A DNA stretch of 64,000 bases from Bettongia penicillata ogilbyi (GCA_023548195.1 JAJHZJ010000751.1:996501-1060500); one strand, 5' to 3'; positions 1 through 11,771 are shown, counted from the first letter of the stretch. Notes: generated by a model from the letters alone, not told the origin. Numbers and translations are program-made.

Positions 1-1190
1 AAAGGACAGAAAGTGACATTTAAGATTTGAACAAAGTCCATTTAATTTCTAACTGACTCCTCTTTATAGCATCATGTTTCAGTTCATCTTTATACATTTT
101 ATCACTACAAATAAATCTTAAGATTCTTGTGGAAGGGATTCCATCAAATATTTATTTTCTGTACTCCATCTAATAGCACAGTGCTAGGCACATGGAACTC
201 AATAAATATTTGATTGCTCTTTCTACTTTCAATAATCATGAATCTTTCTTAAAATAAATGGCATTAGTACAGTTTGTGCAGTATTTCCCAGGAATCCAAA
301 TTTACACAACAGTCATAATGGCCTCTAAAAGAAGTCATTTTTGGAGTAATAGATAAACACAATAGTTTAGCTTAAATCAAATTCCATTCCCATAATGTTA
401 TAACAGCAAATACAGTTAAAATAATCTTCTCCCTTACTGCAATCCCTCAATCCTTCCAGCCCCAAGCACACAATTTAGTTTTAAGAAAAGTAACATTACC
501 TTACAACTACCATGCTTGCTAAAGAGGAGGAAAAGAAAATAGAGGCAGATTTTAGGACTGAATTATAAATCCATGAAAAACAGTATTTATAATGGAAATG
601 CTGACAGACCCATAACAATAGCACTGTGAGAATACAGACCATCATCAGCCAATTTACCTCTTCATTCATGTCTGTTGCTAAGTGTCTAGTTACTGTAAAT
701 GCTTTAGATTTTGCATAATTTATGTAAATTATTAAACACCTGTTCTCTTCCCAGAAAACAAGGATATGGAACAGTCTCCTTAGTTTAATTGATTCCTGGC
801 TTGAGTTCTGCCATTGTTTCCCCAGCAACTACAAAGGAGCTGGAGTTCCCTTAAGGTTAGATGCTGTTAGAAAGACACAGATGTTAAGAATTGATCTTTC
901 TAATACATACGTGGGTACAGCAATAGATGTGTGTTCCAACAGACATATATGCACTATTTTTTTCTGAAATCTTTCAGAACAAAATATGTAAATTGCATAT
1001 TTGTTACCATTGGGGACTGATGTTCATGTCACCTGTCCCTCTCATGTGGGTTATCAGCATGTCTCTGAAACTTAAAAAGACTTAAGATTAAATCCTTAAA
1101 GGATATGGCTATCCATCCATGTTCTAACTGACTTTCTGAAAGCTGATGTGTGTCCCCTCCCATTCCCACCTAATGTAAGGATTTCTTAAA
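1..1190. other. Unassigned AT-rich DNA
   Basis: No gene or clear repeat over most of this stretch. Bases about 158-226 (tagcacagtgctaggcacat, then caataaatattt) resemble the 3' end of an L2 or MIR on the plus strand. The reading frames here lack coding character. Confidence 0.5.
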
Positions 1191-1274
<84 letters not shown>

Positions 1275-1277
1275 AAA
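1191..1277. repeat. (GAAA)n microsatellite
   Basis: About 21 uninterrupted copies of the tetranucleotide GAAA. The antisense frame that reads as repeated Phe-Leu-Ser is only a translation of this tract. Long pure tracts of this kind are usually polymorphic in length. Confidence 0.97.
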
Positions 1278-1624
1278 GCATAGTCTATGAGAACTGTGCT
1301 CAAGGTAAGAAGAAAAACACATATATTCACTGATGCCTATTCTTAAACTATCACATTGTTGGAATTACTGTTTTTATTACTTGTACTAGTTTGAAATGTC
1401 AACAGTGTCTAAGTAGACATGAATATTATGATCATATGCACATACACAGCCAGTATTTCATGTAATGATATTGTTAGACCAATCAAGGAAAAGGGGAAAA
1501 AATCAAATACAACAGTAGCACCAAGTAAATTTGGGGCATGAATTTTATATTTGTATGCATGAAATCTTTCATGAACTATTTTTTTAAAAAAGTTCATTTT
1601 TGTATAATTTAAGGCAAATTTCAT

Positions 1625-1700
1625 CCATCAATGAACATGCATTTATTTTGCATCTACAAGACAAAAGTAAAAGATTTCCAGTTCTCATAGAGTTGGTATT
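1625..1700 (-). mobile_element. L2 3'-end fragment, antisense
   Basis: Contains aacatgcatttattttgcat followed by sequence like the antisense L2 tail (caatgaacatttattaag...). Short and diverged. Confidence 0.35.
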
Positions 1701-1704
1701 ACAT

Positions 1705-1890
1705 ATATTGGTTGTCCTTCATCCTCAAAAAGGACCAAAATGACATCACCATGATAAAGTGAAATTTCATTGTGTCGGACTGTGACTGATCAGATCAAAA
1801 CAAGCTCAGAATGCTCTACTGCAGGTTAGGCACAGATAGTCTGTGTGAATATTTGGGGTAGATATCCCAAATTTGCACATCCTACTTTTT
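1705..1890 (-). mobile_element. RTE-like LINE 3'-end fragment, antisense
   Basis: Read on the minus strand this matches the end of the LINE at 24.06-24.67 kb: both contain gcaaatttggg, a gggatat/ccaccc block, agagcattctgagct, and the terminal block tcattttggtcct. It is a 5'-truncated copy of the same family. Confidence 0.65.
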
Positions 1891-2040
1891 ATTCTATATG
1901 TGGACAACATATGTATGTATACATATATAGATACATACAAATCAATTGCAAACTAGAAATAAGTTAATTTGAGTTGGGCATATTGTGTGGAGATCAGGAA
2001 AGGCCTCATGTTATGCTGAAGGTTGTCAATAAGTCAGATT

Positions 2041-4430
2041 TAAAAATTTATATATTTATTTATTTTTAGTTTTTAACATTCATTTACACAAGATTTTGAA
2101 TTCCAAATTTTCTCCCCATCTGTCCCTTCCCCCACCCCAAAACACCAAGCATTCTGATTACCTCTTCCCTCAATCTGCCCTTCCTTCTATCACTCGTATC
2201 CTTTCCCTTATCCTCAACTTTCTCTCTTGTCTTGTAGGACAAGATAGATTTCTCTACCCTATTACCTGTATTTCTTATTTCCCAGTTGCATGCAAAAACA
2301 ATTCTCAACATTCGTTTCTAAAACTTTGAATTCCAACTTCTCTCCCTTCCTTCCTCCCCACCCATCCCCACTGAGAAGGCAAGCAATTCAATACAGTCTA
2401 TATATGTGTAGTTTTGCAAATGACTTCCATAATAGTCATGTTGTGAAAGACTAACTATATTTCCCTCCGTCCTATCCTGCCCCCTATTTATTCTATTCTC
2501 TCTTTTGACCTTGTCCCTCCCCTAAAGTGTTTACTTCTAATTACTCCCTTCTCCCATTTGCCCTCCCCTCTGTTAGTCTCCCACCCCACTTATCCCCTTC
2601 TCCCCTACTTTCCTGTGGTGTAAAATAGATTTTCATAGCAAATTGAGTATGCATGTTATTGCCTCCTTAAGCCAAATGTGATGTGAGTAAGCTTCACTTT
2701 TTCCCTCTTACCTGCCCCTTTCTCGTCTCCACTGGTAAAGCCTTTTCTTGCCTCTTTTATGAGAGGTAAACTGCCCCCATTCCATTTCTCCCTTTCTCTT
2801 TCCAATATATTCCTCTCTCATCCCTTAATTTTATTTTTTTAGACACCATCCCTTCCTATTCAACTTACCCTGTGACCTCTGTCTGTACATGAGTGTGTGT
2901 TTGTGTGTGTGTGTGATCCCTCTAACTACCCAAATACTGAGAAAAGTTTCAAGAGTTACAAATATTGTCTTTCCATGTAGGAATGCAAACAGTTCAACTT
3001 TGGTAAGACCCTTATGATTTCTCTTTCCTGTTTACCTTTTCACTCTTCTCTTGATTCTTGTGTTTGAAAGTCAAAATTTCTATTCAACTCTGGTCTTTTC
3101 ATCAAGAATGCTTGAAGGTTCTCTGACCAACTTTCCCCCTGAAGTATTATACTCAGTTTTGCTGGGTAGGTGATTCTTGGTTTTAGTTCTAGTTCCTTTG
3201 ACTTCTGGAATATCATATTCCACACCCTTTGATCCCTTAATGTAGAAGCTGCTAGATCTTGTGTTATCTTGATTGTATTTCCACAATACTTGAATTGTTT
3301 CTTTCTGGATACTTGCAGTATATTCTCCTTGACCTAGGAACTCTGGAATTTGGCTACAATATTCCTAGGAGTTTTTCTTTTCAGATATCTTTCAGGAGGT
3401 GATCAGTATTCCAATTATTCCAATATTTATTTTTACCCTCAAATTCTATAATGTCTGGGCAGTTTTCCTTGATAATTTCATGAAAGATGATGTAGAGGCT
3501 CTTTTCTTGATCATGGCTTTCTGGTGGCCCCATAGTTTTTGAATTGCCTTTCCTGGATCAATTTTCCAGATCACTTGTTTTTCCAATGAGATATATTACA
3601 TTGTCTTCTATTTTTTCATTCTTTTGGTTTTTTTTATAATTTCTTGGTTTCTCATAAAGTCATTAGCTTCCATCTGTTCCATTCTAATTTTTAAAGAATG
3701 ATTTTCTTCAGTGAGCTTTTAAACCTCCTTTTCCATTTGGCTAATTCTGCTTTTTAAAGCATTCTTCTCCTCATTGATTTTTTGGACCTCTTTTGCCATT
3801 TGAGTTAATCTATTTTTAAAGGTCTTATTTTCTTTGGCACTTTATGCATCTCATTTAGTAAGTTATTAACTCACTTCTCATGATTTTCTTGCATCACTCT
3901 CATTTGTCTTCCCAATTTTTCCTCCACCTCTCTTACTAGGCTTTCAAAATTATTCCATGGTTTGAGACCATTGCATATTTATTTTGGAGGTTTTACATGC
4001 AGAAGCCTTGACTTTCATGCCTTCTTCTGATGGCATGCATTATTCTTCCTCATCTGAAAGGATGGAAGAAAATACCTGTTCACCAAGAAAGTAATTTTTT
4101 ATAGTTGTATTTTTTTCTCTTTTTTGGACACTTTCTCAGTTACTTAACATTTGAGTCCTTTGTGAAGTGGAGAGCATATTCTAGGGACCTGTAAGTTCTC
4201 AGTTCCTCCATGATGGCACAGTCAAGAGAGAGAAGCTTACTCTTCTCTTGACCTGTACTCTGATCTGAGAGTGATCACAAGCTATTCTGCCCAGGGTCTC
4301 CATCAAGAAGAGGATGTGGGACCACATGGTTGCCACTGTCTTGTGAACTTCAGCTGCCATGATCTCAAGAGGCTTTTCACACAGGACCAGCTTGCCCGCC
4401 AATAGGCACTGGAGCACAGTGATCCTCTAC
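2041..4430 (-). mobile_element. HAL1 (ORF1-only L1 derivative), antisense
   Basis: On the minus strand: a 5' UTR (4430 down to about 4132), a decayed ORF1, and a 3' UTR ending in the A-rich tail near 2041. It is collinear with the plus-strand elements at 15.8, 46.2 and 52.0 kb. It shares the block 'aggaactgagaacttacagg' just before ORF1 with the 15.8-kb copy (one base different) and carries the duplicated 3' UTR module described for the others. A (TG)n run at about 2895-2914 sits where other copies have (CA)n. No ORF2 sequence lies between ORF1 and the tail. I did not find convincing target-site duplications. Confidence 0.85.
3064..4131 (-). pseudogene. ORF1: HAL1 ORF1 relic
   Basis: Decayed L1 ORF1 (RNA-binding chaperone of the L1 ribonucleoprotein). 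The expected start codon is GTG (complement of 4129-4131) where the 52.7-kb copy has ATG. The normal stop reads CAA (complement of 3064-3066) where other copies have TAA. The C-terminal domain is still legible as PRITYPAKLSI, matching the conserved L1 ORF1 C-terminal block. Frame changes and stops break the coiled-coil part. Not functional. Confidence 0.8.
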
Positions 4431-4459
4431 AAGCATTTAATTGCTTACTCCCTAACTGG

Positions 4460-4705
4460 TGGGCAGGTAGGTGGCATGGTGAATAGAGCCCAGGAAGACT
4501 CATTTTCATGAGTTCCAAACTGGCCTCTAATACATACTACCTGAATGACCCTGGGCAAGTCACTTAACCCTGTTTGCCTCAGTTTTTGATCTATAAAATG
4601 AGATGGAGAACTAAATGGAAAAGTGCTCCAAAATCTTTCCAAGAATACTGTAAAATAGGGTCATGAAGAGTTGGACATGACTGACATGACTCAGCAATGA
4701 AAACA
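4460..4705 (+). mobile_element. tRNA-derived SINE with RTE/BovB-like tail
   Basis: Starts with the tRNA-like head (ggtaggtggcatggtgaata), has a degraded B-box area (gagttccaaactgg), then ctgggcaagtcacttaaccc and the tail ttggacatgactga. The 14-base tail block is identical to one at the end of the BovB-type LINE near 50.94 kb. This is the common marsupial tRNA-SINE layout. Confidence 0.85.
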
Positions 4706-5060
4706 CCCATCAAGCAATTGTCCTAAGTTCTGGGAATGAAAATACAAGCAAAAAGAAAGAATCTGTGCTCTTAAGGAGCTTACACTCTAATGAGGGAAGT
4801 CAATATGTAAAAGGAAACTGAAAAGGAAAGGGGTAACCATGTAGGGAAACATAGAGAAAATCAGAGGAGACAGAATCGAAGCCCACAGATAAATGGAGAC
4901 ATTGGTGTCCTGGGTACTTTCTTCAAAAAAGGAAGTTCTGAGATCAACCAGATAATAAAAACAAGAGGTTGCAGCTGTAGAGGTGGCCCATGACTTGAGC
5001 CTTGAAGAAAACTAAAGATTCTAGGAGACATGAGGAGGCAGCCATTCCGTTTGTGGGAAA
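4706..5060 (-). mobile_element. L2 3' region, antisense
   Basis: Contains the antisense L2 signature 'aaggagcttacactctaatg' and further 3' 'gagccttgaagaaaactaaa' with 'cattccgtttgtgggaa'. A piece at about 4428-4445 (aagcatttaattgcttact) may be the same L2 on the other side of the SINE insertion. Confidence 0.7.
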
Positions 5061-5555
5061 TAAACATTGTAAAGTCGCAGGGATGAGAGACAGAGATTTG
5101 TCAGGAAAACACGATTTTCTGTCCTTCCCCTGATCCATCCTACTTGTGTTTGAAGACAAGTATCTTAACCCTTCTTTCTTTTTAGGTGATTAATTATCTG
5201 CATCAGTGGGGATCTTGATTCAATTCTACTTTGAGATTCCTCTACCTTAATTAAATCACAAGAGTAACAAATGAAACTTAAAAATGCAAATCAGATTTTT
5301 TTCTGATTTTGTGAATTCCAAATAAGTGGAGTCAAAAATTATTATTGTTTTATAAATCAAAAACTGGAAGTGACTTCAGATGTCAAGCTGAACCCATATG
5401 TTAATAAAGTTCCTATCTACAAATACCAAATAAGGCATATCCCATTCAGCCTTTGCCTGATAAAAACAATCATCTTGAGGGAGAAACTGGATTTGGTGAC
5501 TTATAAAGTATCTCCTGTCTCTTACATTCTGTCATTGCACAATGCTCACAATAAT
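5061..5555. other. Unassigned DNA
   Basis: Nothing recognised beyond possible remnants of the preceding L2. Confidence 0.4.
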
Positions 5556-5770
5556 GGTTTGCATTTTAATAGAGCTTTATGCTTTTCAAAGCATTTCTTC
5601 ATTTGAGTCTCACAACAACCTTATACAATAGTTGTTATTGCTACTGTCATTCATAATAATTAGCCCCATTTTATAGATGATTAAAATAAGTTTCAAGGAA
5701 GATAAATGATTTGTCTGTGGTCATATGACTCATAAGCATCAGAAGTGGGAATCTGAACTTTTTAAATGCT
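5556..5770 (-). mobile_element. MIR, antisense
   Basis: Collinear with antisense MIR: tttcaaagcatttcttcatt, tctcacaacaacctta, ccccattttatagatga, and a degraded ctagtaagtg region. Confidence 0.75.
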
Positions 5771-5984
5771 TAAAAATGCAAAAAAATAAAAAGAGTGAAT
5801 GAATGAAGATTATTCAACTGCAAACTTCCCCTTCGCATAAGTGGAAGAAATCTCTGTTAAAAGATCTTTTTTTCTAAATTTTCCCATCTGGATGTTCACA
5901 GCTAGCACAATAAACTTAAAAATGCTTCCCTGTGGATAACTATAAAGAATATGATATTTGTCTAGCAGTTAAATTCTTTTCAAA

Positions 5985-6115
5985 AAGACTTCTTAGAGAG
6001 TATCTCATTTTAGCATTGTGACAAACTTGTGAGGTAGAATAAGTCTTTATTAGTATTCTCATTTGTTAGATGGAAAACCTGAGGCTTAGAGATACTGAGT
6101 CACTTTGACAGAAAT
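5985..6115 (-). mobile_element. MIR fragment, antisense
   Basis: tatctcattttagcattgtg, 'aacttgtgaggtagaataag', and 'aacctgaggcttagaga' follow the antisense MIR order. Confidence 0.65.
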
Positions 6116-7186
6116 TTAATGACCAGCATGAGCAATAAGATGGAGGACTAGTCATTTTTCTCTAATCCCCGCAAACTCTCAGCTTGTCCAAAACAGAAAT
6201 TATGCACCGAAGTTGAAGTATATTCAGCTGTTTTCAAGATTTAGGACATCCAGAATTAAAAAAAAAAGTTAAAAAAAAAATCCAGAAATGGGTGCTCACT
6301 GACCCTAAGCTCACTCATTATCCATTCCCTATCTCCAATGAGGATACACTAGGAGACCCTTTTTCCAATGCTATAGAAACCTGAACACCAGGTTACAGAA
6401 CTTCACTTGGACCATGACAACTAGCTGAGCCACAGTCCATAGGAGTAAAAACCTACCAAGGCCTGCAATGTGGAAGCACTGGTATCAAATGAGAGATCTG
6501 AAGAACAGAGGGAATGGAATGTGTCACTGGGATAGTATACCATGTGTGGGGGTGAGGAGAGGGGGGAAGTGGAATTGCTCAGCACTTGGGACAGAGACCA
6601 AGGCTGATAGTTCATAAAATGCCTAGCATGAAAGGATGCTGAACTGCTTTGAGATACAGCCCCAAATGAAACCACAGTTAGAAGGGAATCAGAAAGTGAG
6701 GAACAAGGAAAATTAAATTAAGGAAGGGCAAGAATAAAAGCACTAAAGATTTCAGGAAGAAGAAAACTCAGACCTAGAGAAAAGTAGGTAAATCAACAGA
6801 AAAAACTAACAATAGCAGGAAACATGGCTTCTGGATCTAGTAAATGAGCTCATATACCTACATAAAATATGGGGGAAAAAAGGGAAAAAGCAAGTGGGAG
6901 GGAATTGATCCAACACTTGATGAGACAGAGGACACCATGGAATTTGAAGAGATCATGGAACCACAATATACTGTTTCTAAGTGATTTAAAAGAAAAATGA
7001 GAATGTCAAGCATGAAATTGATGTCCTGTACAGCAAAAATAATGAAGAGAATGGAAAAACTTAAATCTGCAATGGCAAATCTCACCAAAATGGAAAAAAG
7101 AGAGGGCAATAAATCAGGTATGCAAATACATAGAACTGAAGAACAAACCAGAGGAAGAAAAGCAAAATATACATATACATATACAT

Positions 7187-7223
<37 letters not shown>

Positions 7224-8190
7224 ATGTATGCACACACACACATATATATGTATATAATTGAAAGAAAATATGCTCACTATAAGTGATCTCAAAGTCAGTA
7301 TTTATAGAGATGAACTAAGATCTAACAGAAGAACATAATAGGACAAAAAAATTTAAAAAAAAAAACTCTAACACCATATGAAGGAAATAAAAGAAAAGAA
7401 CTGCCCAAATATAAAATGAAATTTCAATTCATCTACAGAACCAACAAAAATAAGGTTTCAAATTTCAAGACAAATGGTAGTTAAATTTAACAATTCATTT
7501 CAGAAACAACATGTTTGGAAGTCAGCAGGAGAAAGACAAATACAAAGGAAGACTGCTTCATACCCACTCGAAAAAAGAAGGAACGGAGTAATGCGTTACA
7601 AAGAGCAATCAAAGGAGCTCAGGAAAGAACTCAGGGAGACCTATTAGACAAATCTAAGCTTAATCATACAGAATGAGAGATGGGCATTTGATAATAAAGA
7701 AGAGTCTGAAACATTTTTAGAAAGAAAAGTAGAGCTGAAGATATTATTGACTTATCAAACAACTTGAATAACAGAAATACAAAAAGGATGAATAAATGCA
7801 GCAGGCAAGGACAGTAACAGCAAAAGAATGACAACAAAGACCTGGAAAAGATTTCTTATTAAAAGCACACAAAGAGACAAGGATGAAGATGGATATCTAG
7901 CAAAGGTAGCAGTGCAGATGGGATGGGGTGGGGGTGTTGGCAGCAGAGGGGGGTGGTGCTATTGACAGAACCTGGCAACACCCTGCCTGCAGGCAAATAC
8001 TTCTTTTTCTAGGACTACGTTATTACATGACTTTGCAATGTATACACATTACAATAGGTACATAAAAATGGAGGACTAGGGGAATAGAGAGTAGTGGATA
8101 AAGCACTAAGATCAAATCAAGGGCTGCAATGAGGGGAAGGTGGTTTTTTTGGCATAAGAAAAAGAAACTCTAGAGTATTGGATGACAGGA
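6116..8190 (+). other. Diverged A-rich block, possibly an old LINE with ORF1-like part
   Basis: A 5' motif 'ataagatggaggactag' recalls the 'aagatggcggagtag' start of L1/HAL1 elements. Between 6.9 and 7.8 kb the plus strand is strongly A-rich with lysine/glutamate-rich frames. I could not align it to ORF1 of the other elements and no intact frame exists. It may be an old LINE remnant, or just A-rich DNA. Confidence 0.25.
7168..7257. repeat. (TACA)n/(CA)n/(TA)n compound microsatellite
   Basis: Alternating purine-pyrimidine tract: atacat units, a (CA) run, then (TA). It generates spurious tyrosine/threonine/histidine-rich frames on both strands. Confidence 0.95.
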
Positions 8191-8194
8191 CAGT

Positions 8195-8440
8195 GCCAGG
8201 TGGTACAGTGGACACAGTCCCAGACCTGGAATCAGGAATACCCAAGTTTAAATCTGACCTGGTAAGCTTCCTTTCTGAGTGACAATTGGCAAGCTGCTTA
8301 ACTTCTGTTTACCTCAGTTTCCTCATCTGTAAAATGAGGATAATAGCACTTACCTTCCAGAGTTGTGAGGATTAAATGAGATAACACATATAAAGCATTT
8401 AGCATGGTGCCTGGCACACGGCAAGTGCTATATAAATGTT
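8195..8440 (+). mobile_element. MIR-type SINE, near full length
   Basis: Complete order of elements: tRNA-like head (caggtggtacagtggaca), 'cctcagtttcctcatctgta', 'aaatgaggataatagcactt', 'gtgaggattaaatgagat', 'gtgcctggcaca' and 'gctatataaatgtta'. It ends directly in the triplet microsatellite that follows. Confidence 0.9.
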
Positions 8441-8541
8441 AGCAGCAGTAGCAACAGCAGTAATAGTAGTAGTAGTAGTATTAATAGTAGTAATGGTAGT
8501 AGTAGTAGCAGTAGAAGCAGCAGCAGCAGTAAAGGTAGTAG
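8441..8541. repeat. (CAG)/(TAG) trinucleotide tract
   Basis: Mixed CAG and TAG triplets growing out of the 3' end of the preceding MIR. The antisense frame read as polyleucine is an artefact of this tract. Confidence 0.95.
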
Positions 8542-8779
8542 TTGTTTTGTAACTGACATTTCTCTGGAAATGAGGTACAATGGAAAAGGGGACTCCATGG
8601 GCTGAGCCCTATATAGCAGTATCAAAAAGTGCCTAGAAGGAAAACCCTAGAATAGATTCTTTGGAAATGTTGATAATAGGAAAAATATGGAGAAAAGAGA
8701 GAAACCAAATAATTATGAATCAGGGAATGAGGGTTTTAAGTAAACAAAAAGGGAAATTAGTAATAGAGAGAATGGGAGA

Positions 8780-9178
8780 AATCCTTCCTGGAAAGATCTA
8801 TATGAGTTAATGCGGATTGATGTAAGTAGAACCAAGAAAACAACATATGGAGTAACTACAACATATTAGATGGAAAGAACAAAGACACTAAAATATCAAA
8901 AGTAAATGTAGTAAAATGACAAAGATCAAGAAGTACTCAAAAGAAAATGAGAAGGTATCCTCAATGTACTTCTCATGGAGGTGGGAGGTCCATAGATATT
9001 ACACATTACACACATTTTTCAGCCTATTAATCAGCTATGCTACCTTTCCCCCTCTAATTTCCTCCCCCCGAAATAATATTTTCATATGGGATGGATCTCA
9101 GGGAGGGGGAGGGGAGGTGATACATGGGTTACAATGATGATGTAAGAAATAGAAAATATTAATAAAGCTTATTTACAA
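8780..9178 (+). mobile_element. L1 3'-end fragment, older subfamily
   Basis: The block 'ggaaagatctatatgag' followed by 'agtagaaccaagaaaacaac' corresponds to the end of marsupial L1 ORF2 and the start of its 3' UTR. A G-rich stretch (about 9100-9119) and an AATAAA signal near 9160 complete the tail. Confidence 0.55.
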
Positions 9179-9464
9179 AAAGAAAGAATGTTAATGACCT
9201 CAATTACTCAAGAATTAAAGCTTCCTGGTTCTTAGCTTGACTATGACTTGACTTTTAACTCTGCCAAGCTAAGTCCTTTATAATGTGTGGCATTTCTCTG
9301 CTGACTCCACCCATCCATGTGCACAAATTATTACAGTCTCCCTCTTTTCTGGTTGTGTAAAAAATGCTTATTGAATTGAACTTGATGGGTTTTTTTACCT
9401 TGAAAAGTGGATAGGTGTCTAGATGTCTTCTTCATTTGAGAATGTACGCAGATGTAATATTTAG

Positions 9465-9650
9465 GAATATAGAATTATAGCAAGAAGAACTTTAGTAATT
9501 GTCTAGTCTAACTGAGATATTTTATAGATGAGAAAATTGAGGCCCAAAAAGTTAAATCATTTTTTCAAGGTCACCTGGATAGTAATGAGTAGAACCAGAA
9601 TCTGAACCTGGGACCTTTGCCTCCAGATTTTTAAGTGCTTTTTTTTCATT
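9465..9650 (-). mobile_element. MIR-related SINE, antisense
   Basis: tagaattatagcaagaagaa then 'gatgagaaaattgaggccca', 'caaggtcacctggatagtaa' and 'gaacctgggacctttgcc'. This is the marsupial MIR variant whose antisense form begins 'gatcatagatttagagctgg'. Confidence 0.7.
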
Positions 9651-9807
9651 GTATCATATATACCACTTTGTATGTGAGTGCAGTTTTAAGGGGAAAACGC
9701 ATCCCTGTATGTGTGTTAATCTCTTAAAAGAAAGATTAATACCTATGCATTTAATTTATTTAAGCAAAATTAATAGCTAGGATTTATAACATCTGTGAGA
9801 TGTGTGT

Positions 9808-10041
9808 TCAGTCATTTTCCTGTGCCTGACTCTTTGTGACCCCATTTTAGGGTGTTCTTGGTGAAGATACTGAAATGGCTTCCTATTTCCTTCTCTAGCC
9901 CATTTTACAGATGAGAAACTGAGGCAAATAGGCTTAAGTGACATGCCCAGGATCCCACAGCTAGAAAGTATCTGAGGCTGGATTTGAACTCAACTTGGAT
10001 TCCAGGGCTGGCACTTTATCCACTGCCCCACTAGCTGCCTC
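9808..10041 (-). mobile_element. tRNA-derived SINE with RTE-like tail, antisense, near full length
   Basis: Begins with the reversed tail (cagtcattttcctgtgcctg, actctttgtgacccc), passes 'acagatgagaaactgaggca' and 'agtgacatgcccagg', and ends in the reversed tRNA head 'ccactagctgcctc'. Same family as 4.46 and 57.68 kb. Confidence 0.9.
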
Positions 10042-10044
10042 ACT

Positions 10045-10215
10045 GTGAGGCAGGTGTTGGCATTATTTCCATTTTACAGATATGAGCAAACTGAAACTGA
10101 GAAAGATTAAATGATTTACCCATTGTCAAGAGTTAGTATTTGGTACAGGACTTAAACTCATCTCTTCTTGATTACAAGTCCAACAGTTTACTTACTACAG
10201 TACTTCATTGCCCCT
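10045..10215 (-). mobile_element. MIR, antisense
   Basis: ttccattttacagatatgag, 'aaactgaaactgagaaag', 'gatttaccca' follow antisense MIR order. Confidence 0.7.
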
Positions 10216-10239
10216 CAGACAAAAATATATTCCATCGAA

Positions 10240-10325
10240 TCCATGTCAATTCAACTTGGCAAACACTTATTAAATCTTTTGTGAGCACAATACTATAACA
10301 GACTCCACCAGAGATAAATATTTGG
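10240..10325 (-). mobile_element. L2 tail fragment, antisense
   Basis: caaacacttattaaatcttt followed by a degraded 'gtgctaagcactgggg' region. Confidence 0.45.
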
Positions 10326-10329
10326 ACCA

Positions 10330-11515
10330 TAGAATGTTATAGTAAGAGATACTTGGGGGTCAGAAACAGTGAGATTTTCATCTCTGTATCTCAATCTCTA
10401 CAACAGAGTAGAGTCTTACTTCTTGTCAGCCAATTTAATGGCTCTTTCATTTTATAACTGAAGGATTGAAAAGATGGAGGAAGGATCTAACTTGCAGAAT
10501 GTTTCATATAAGACAACGTCATATATAAGAAGAAGTACCAGACTTCATGGAGATCATTATAACCTATTGTGTCTCCAGTAGGCATCCTTTTGTAAGGGAA
10601 TCCAGAGCTATACTCACATACCTTATCGGCAGAGTAAGAAAGAATTGATGAAGAGAGGTAGGGGGTGTTGGAGTTGTTCAGAGCTACCCTTCCCTGCTTT
10701 CTTGGTTTTGAGTTTAATTTTACTTTGATAAATTATAATACCACTAATTCAGTGGCCCAAAGTAAGAATTCTTGGGAATCAGGGCTCATATTTCTTATTC
10801 TGCAGTTCATAGGAGTCTTGGGGAACTGTCTAAGTGGCATTGGCTGGTGTTCCAGCTCAAACTGACTCATGACTAGCATGTCATCCAGGCACACTGCCAA
10901 ATCAGGAGTGTCCTATTAGAAGCTCTCCATGGTGCTCAAGAATGTGATACAAGCAGAAGAATACATGAAGGATAATAGACTCTGCTGGTAATTCATCCAC
11001 AGGCATTGGCCATGGAATCTTGTAGTAGTCTTTTCACAGGAATACTTTCAGTTGGCATATGCAGCTTAGGGTGAAGTTATTGAGCATCCCTATTAACTTG
11101 GCAAAAGCAGTAAATCCTAGATGGCTGTGTGTCTAGCTTGGCATCTTCCCTTAGAGTCCATTAAAGTAATGCTCTCCCACCATCCTGATGGGTTCAACAG
11201 TTGTACCAACAGGGACTGGAAGATGTGTATGTTCTAAGAATTGGATGGACTTTAAGAAAACAAAATGCCAATTTACATGTAGGACTACTCACTTCCTTAG
11301 GAGCGATAAATACACAGTCACTATTAATTACATGGACATGCAAATTTTTTTCAAAATTTTACTATAATTTATCCTATATGTACAGATTACTTTAAATACA
11401 TATACTAACAAGCATATATTATAAACTTACTTAGAAATAATACTACTGTTTCTATTTGTTTGACTTAGAGATTTTTAAAGATGCATCACATTGATTCAAC
11501 TTAGTTCTCTGAGGT
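10330..11515. other. Unassigned block
   Basis: No repeat family recognised. The antisense strand at about 10.66-11.2 kb vaguely resembles retroviral pol word order but has stops in all frames and no diagnostic motif, so I do not call it. Confidence 0.4.
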
Positions 11516-11577
11516 ATTCTTCTATTAAACACCTGTTACTGGCCCAGGTACTGAGCTAGGTTCAGTGACATAAAAAG

Positions 11578-11708
11578 GCAAGAAAGAAAGAAGGTAGGGA
11601 AGGATGGAGGGAGGAAGCAAGGAAGCAAGAAAAAGAAGAAGGAAGAAAAAAGCAAAGAATGAAGGAGAAAAAGAAGGGAAGGAAGAAAAGAGGAAAGAAG
11701 AGAGAAAG
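11578..11708. repeat. Polypurine (A/G) tract
   Basis: About 130 bases almost wholly A and G on the plus strand (aag, gga and gaa units). Uninterrupted purine tracts can form triplexes. Confidence 0.9.
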
Positions 11709-11771
11709 ACCCTGTCACTTCAAGGAATTGAAATTCTTTTGAGAGAAATAACATTTTAACCTCTAAGTGCC

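Noticed and set aside
1124..1330. 68-codon antisense frame rich in Phe-Leu-Ser
   Set aside because: Pure translation of the (GAAA)n microsatellite.
6858..7292. 144-codon antisense frame with hydrophobic segments
   Set aside because: Runs through a CA/TA microsatellite; the membrane-like residues come from T-rich low-complexity DNA, with no family match I recognise.
8428..8625. Polyleucine antisense frame that could suggest a signal peptide
   Set aside because: Triplet-repeat artefact of CAG/TAG units.
10660..11200. Endogenous retrovirus pol fragment, antisense
   Set aside because: Only a vague resemblance in word order; stops in every frame, no catalytic motif, and no long terminal repeats nearby.
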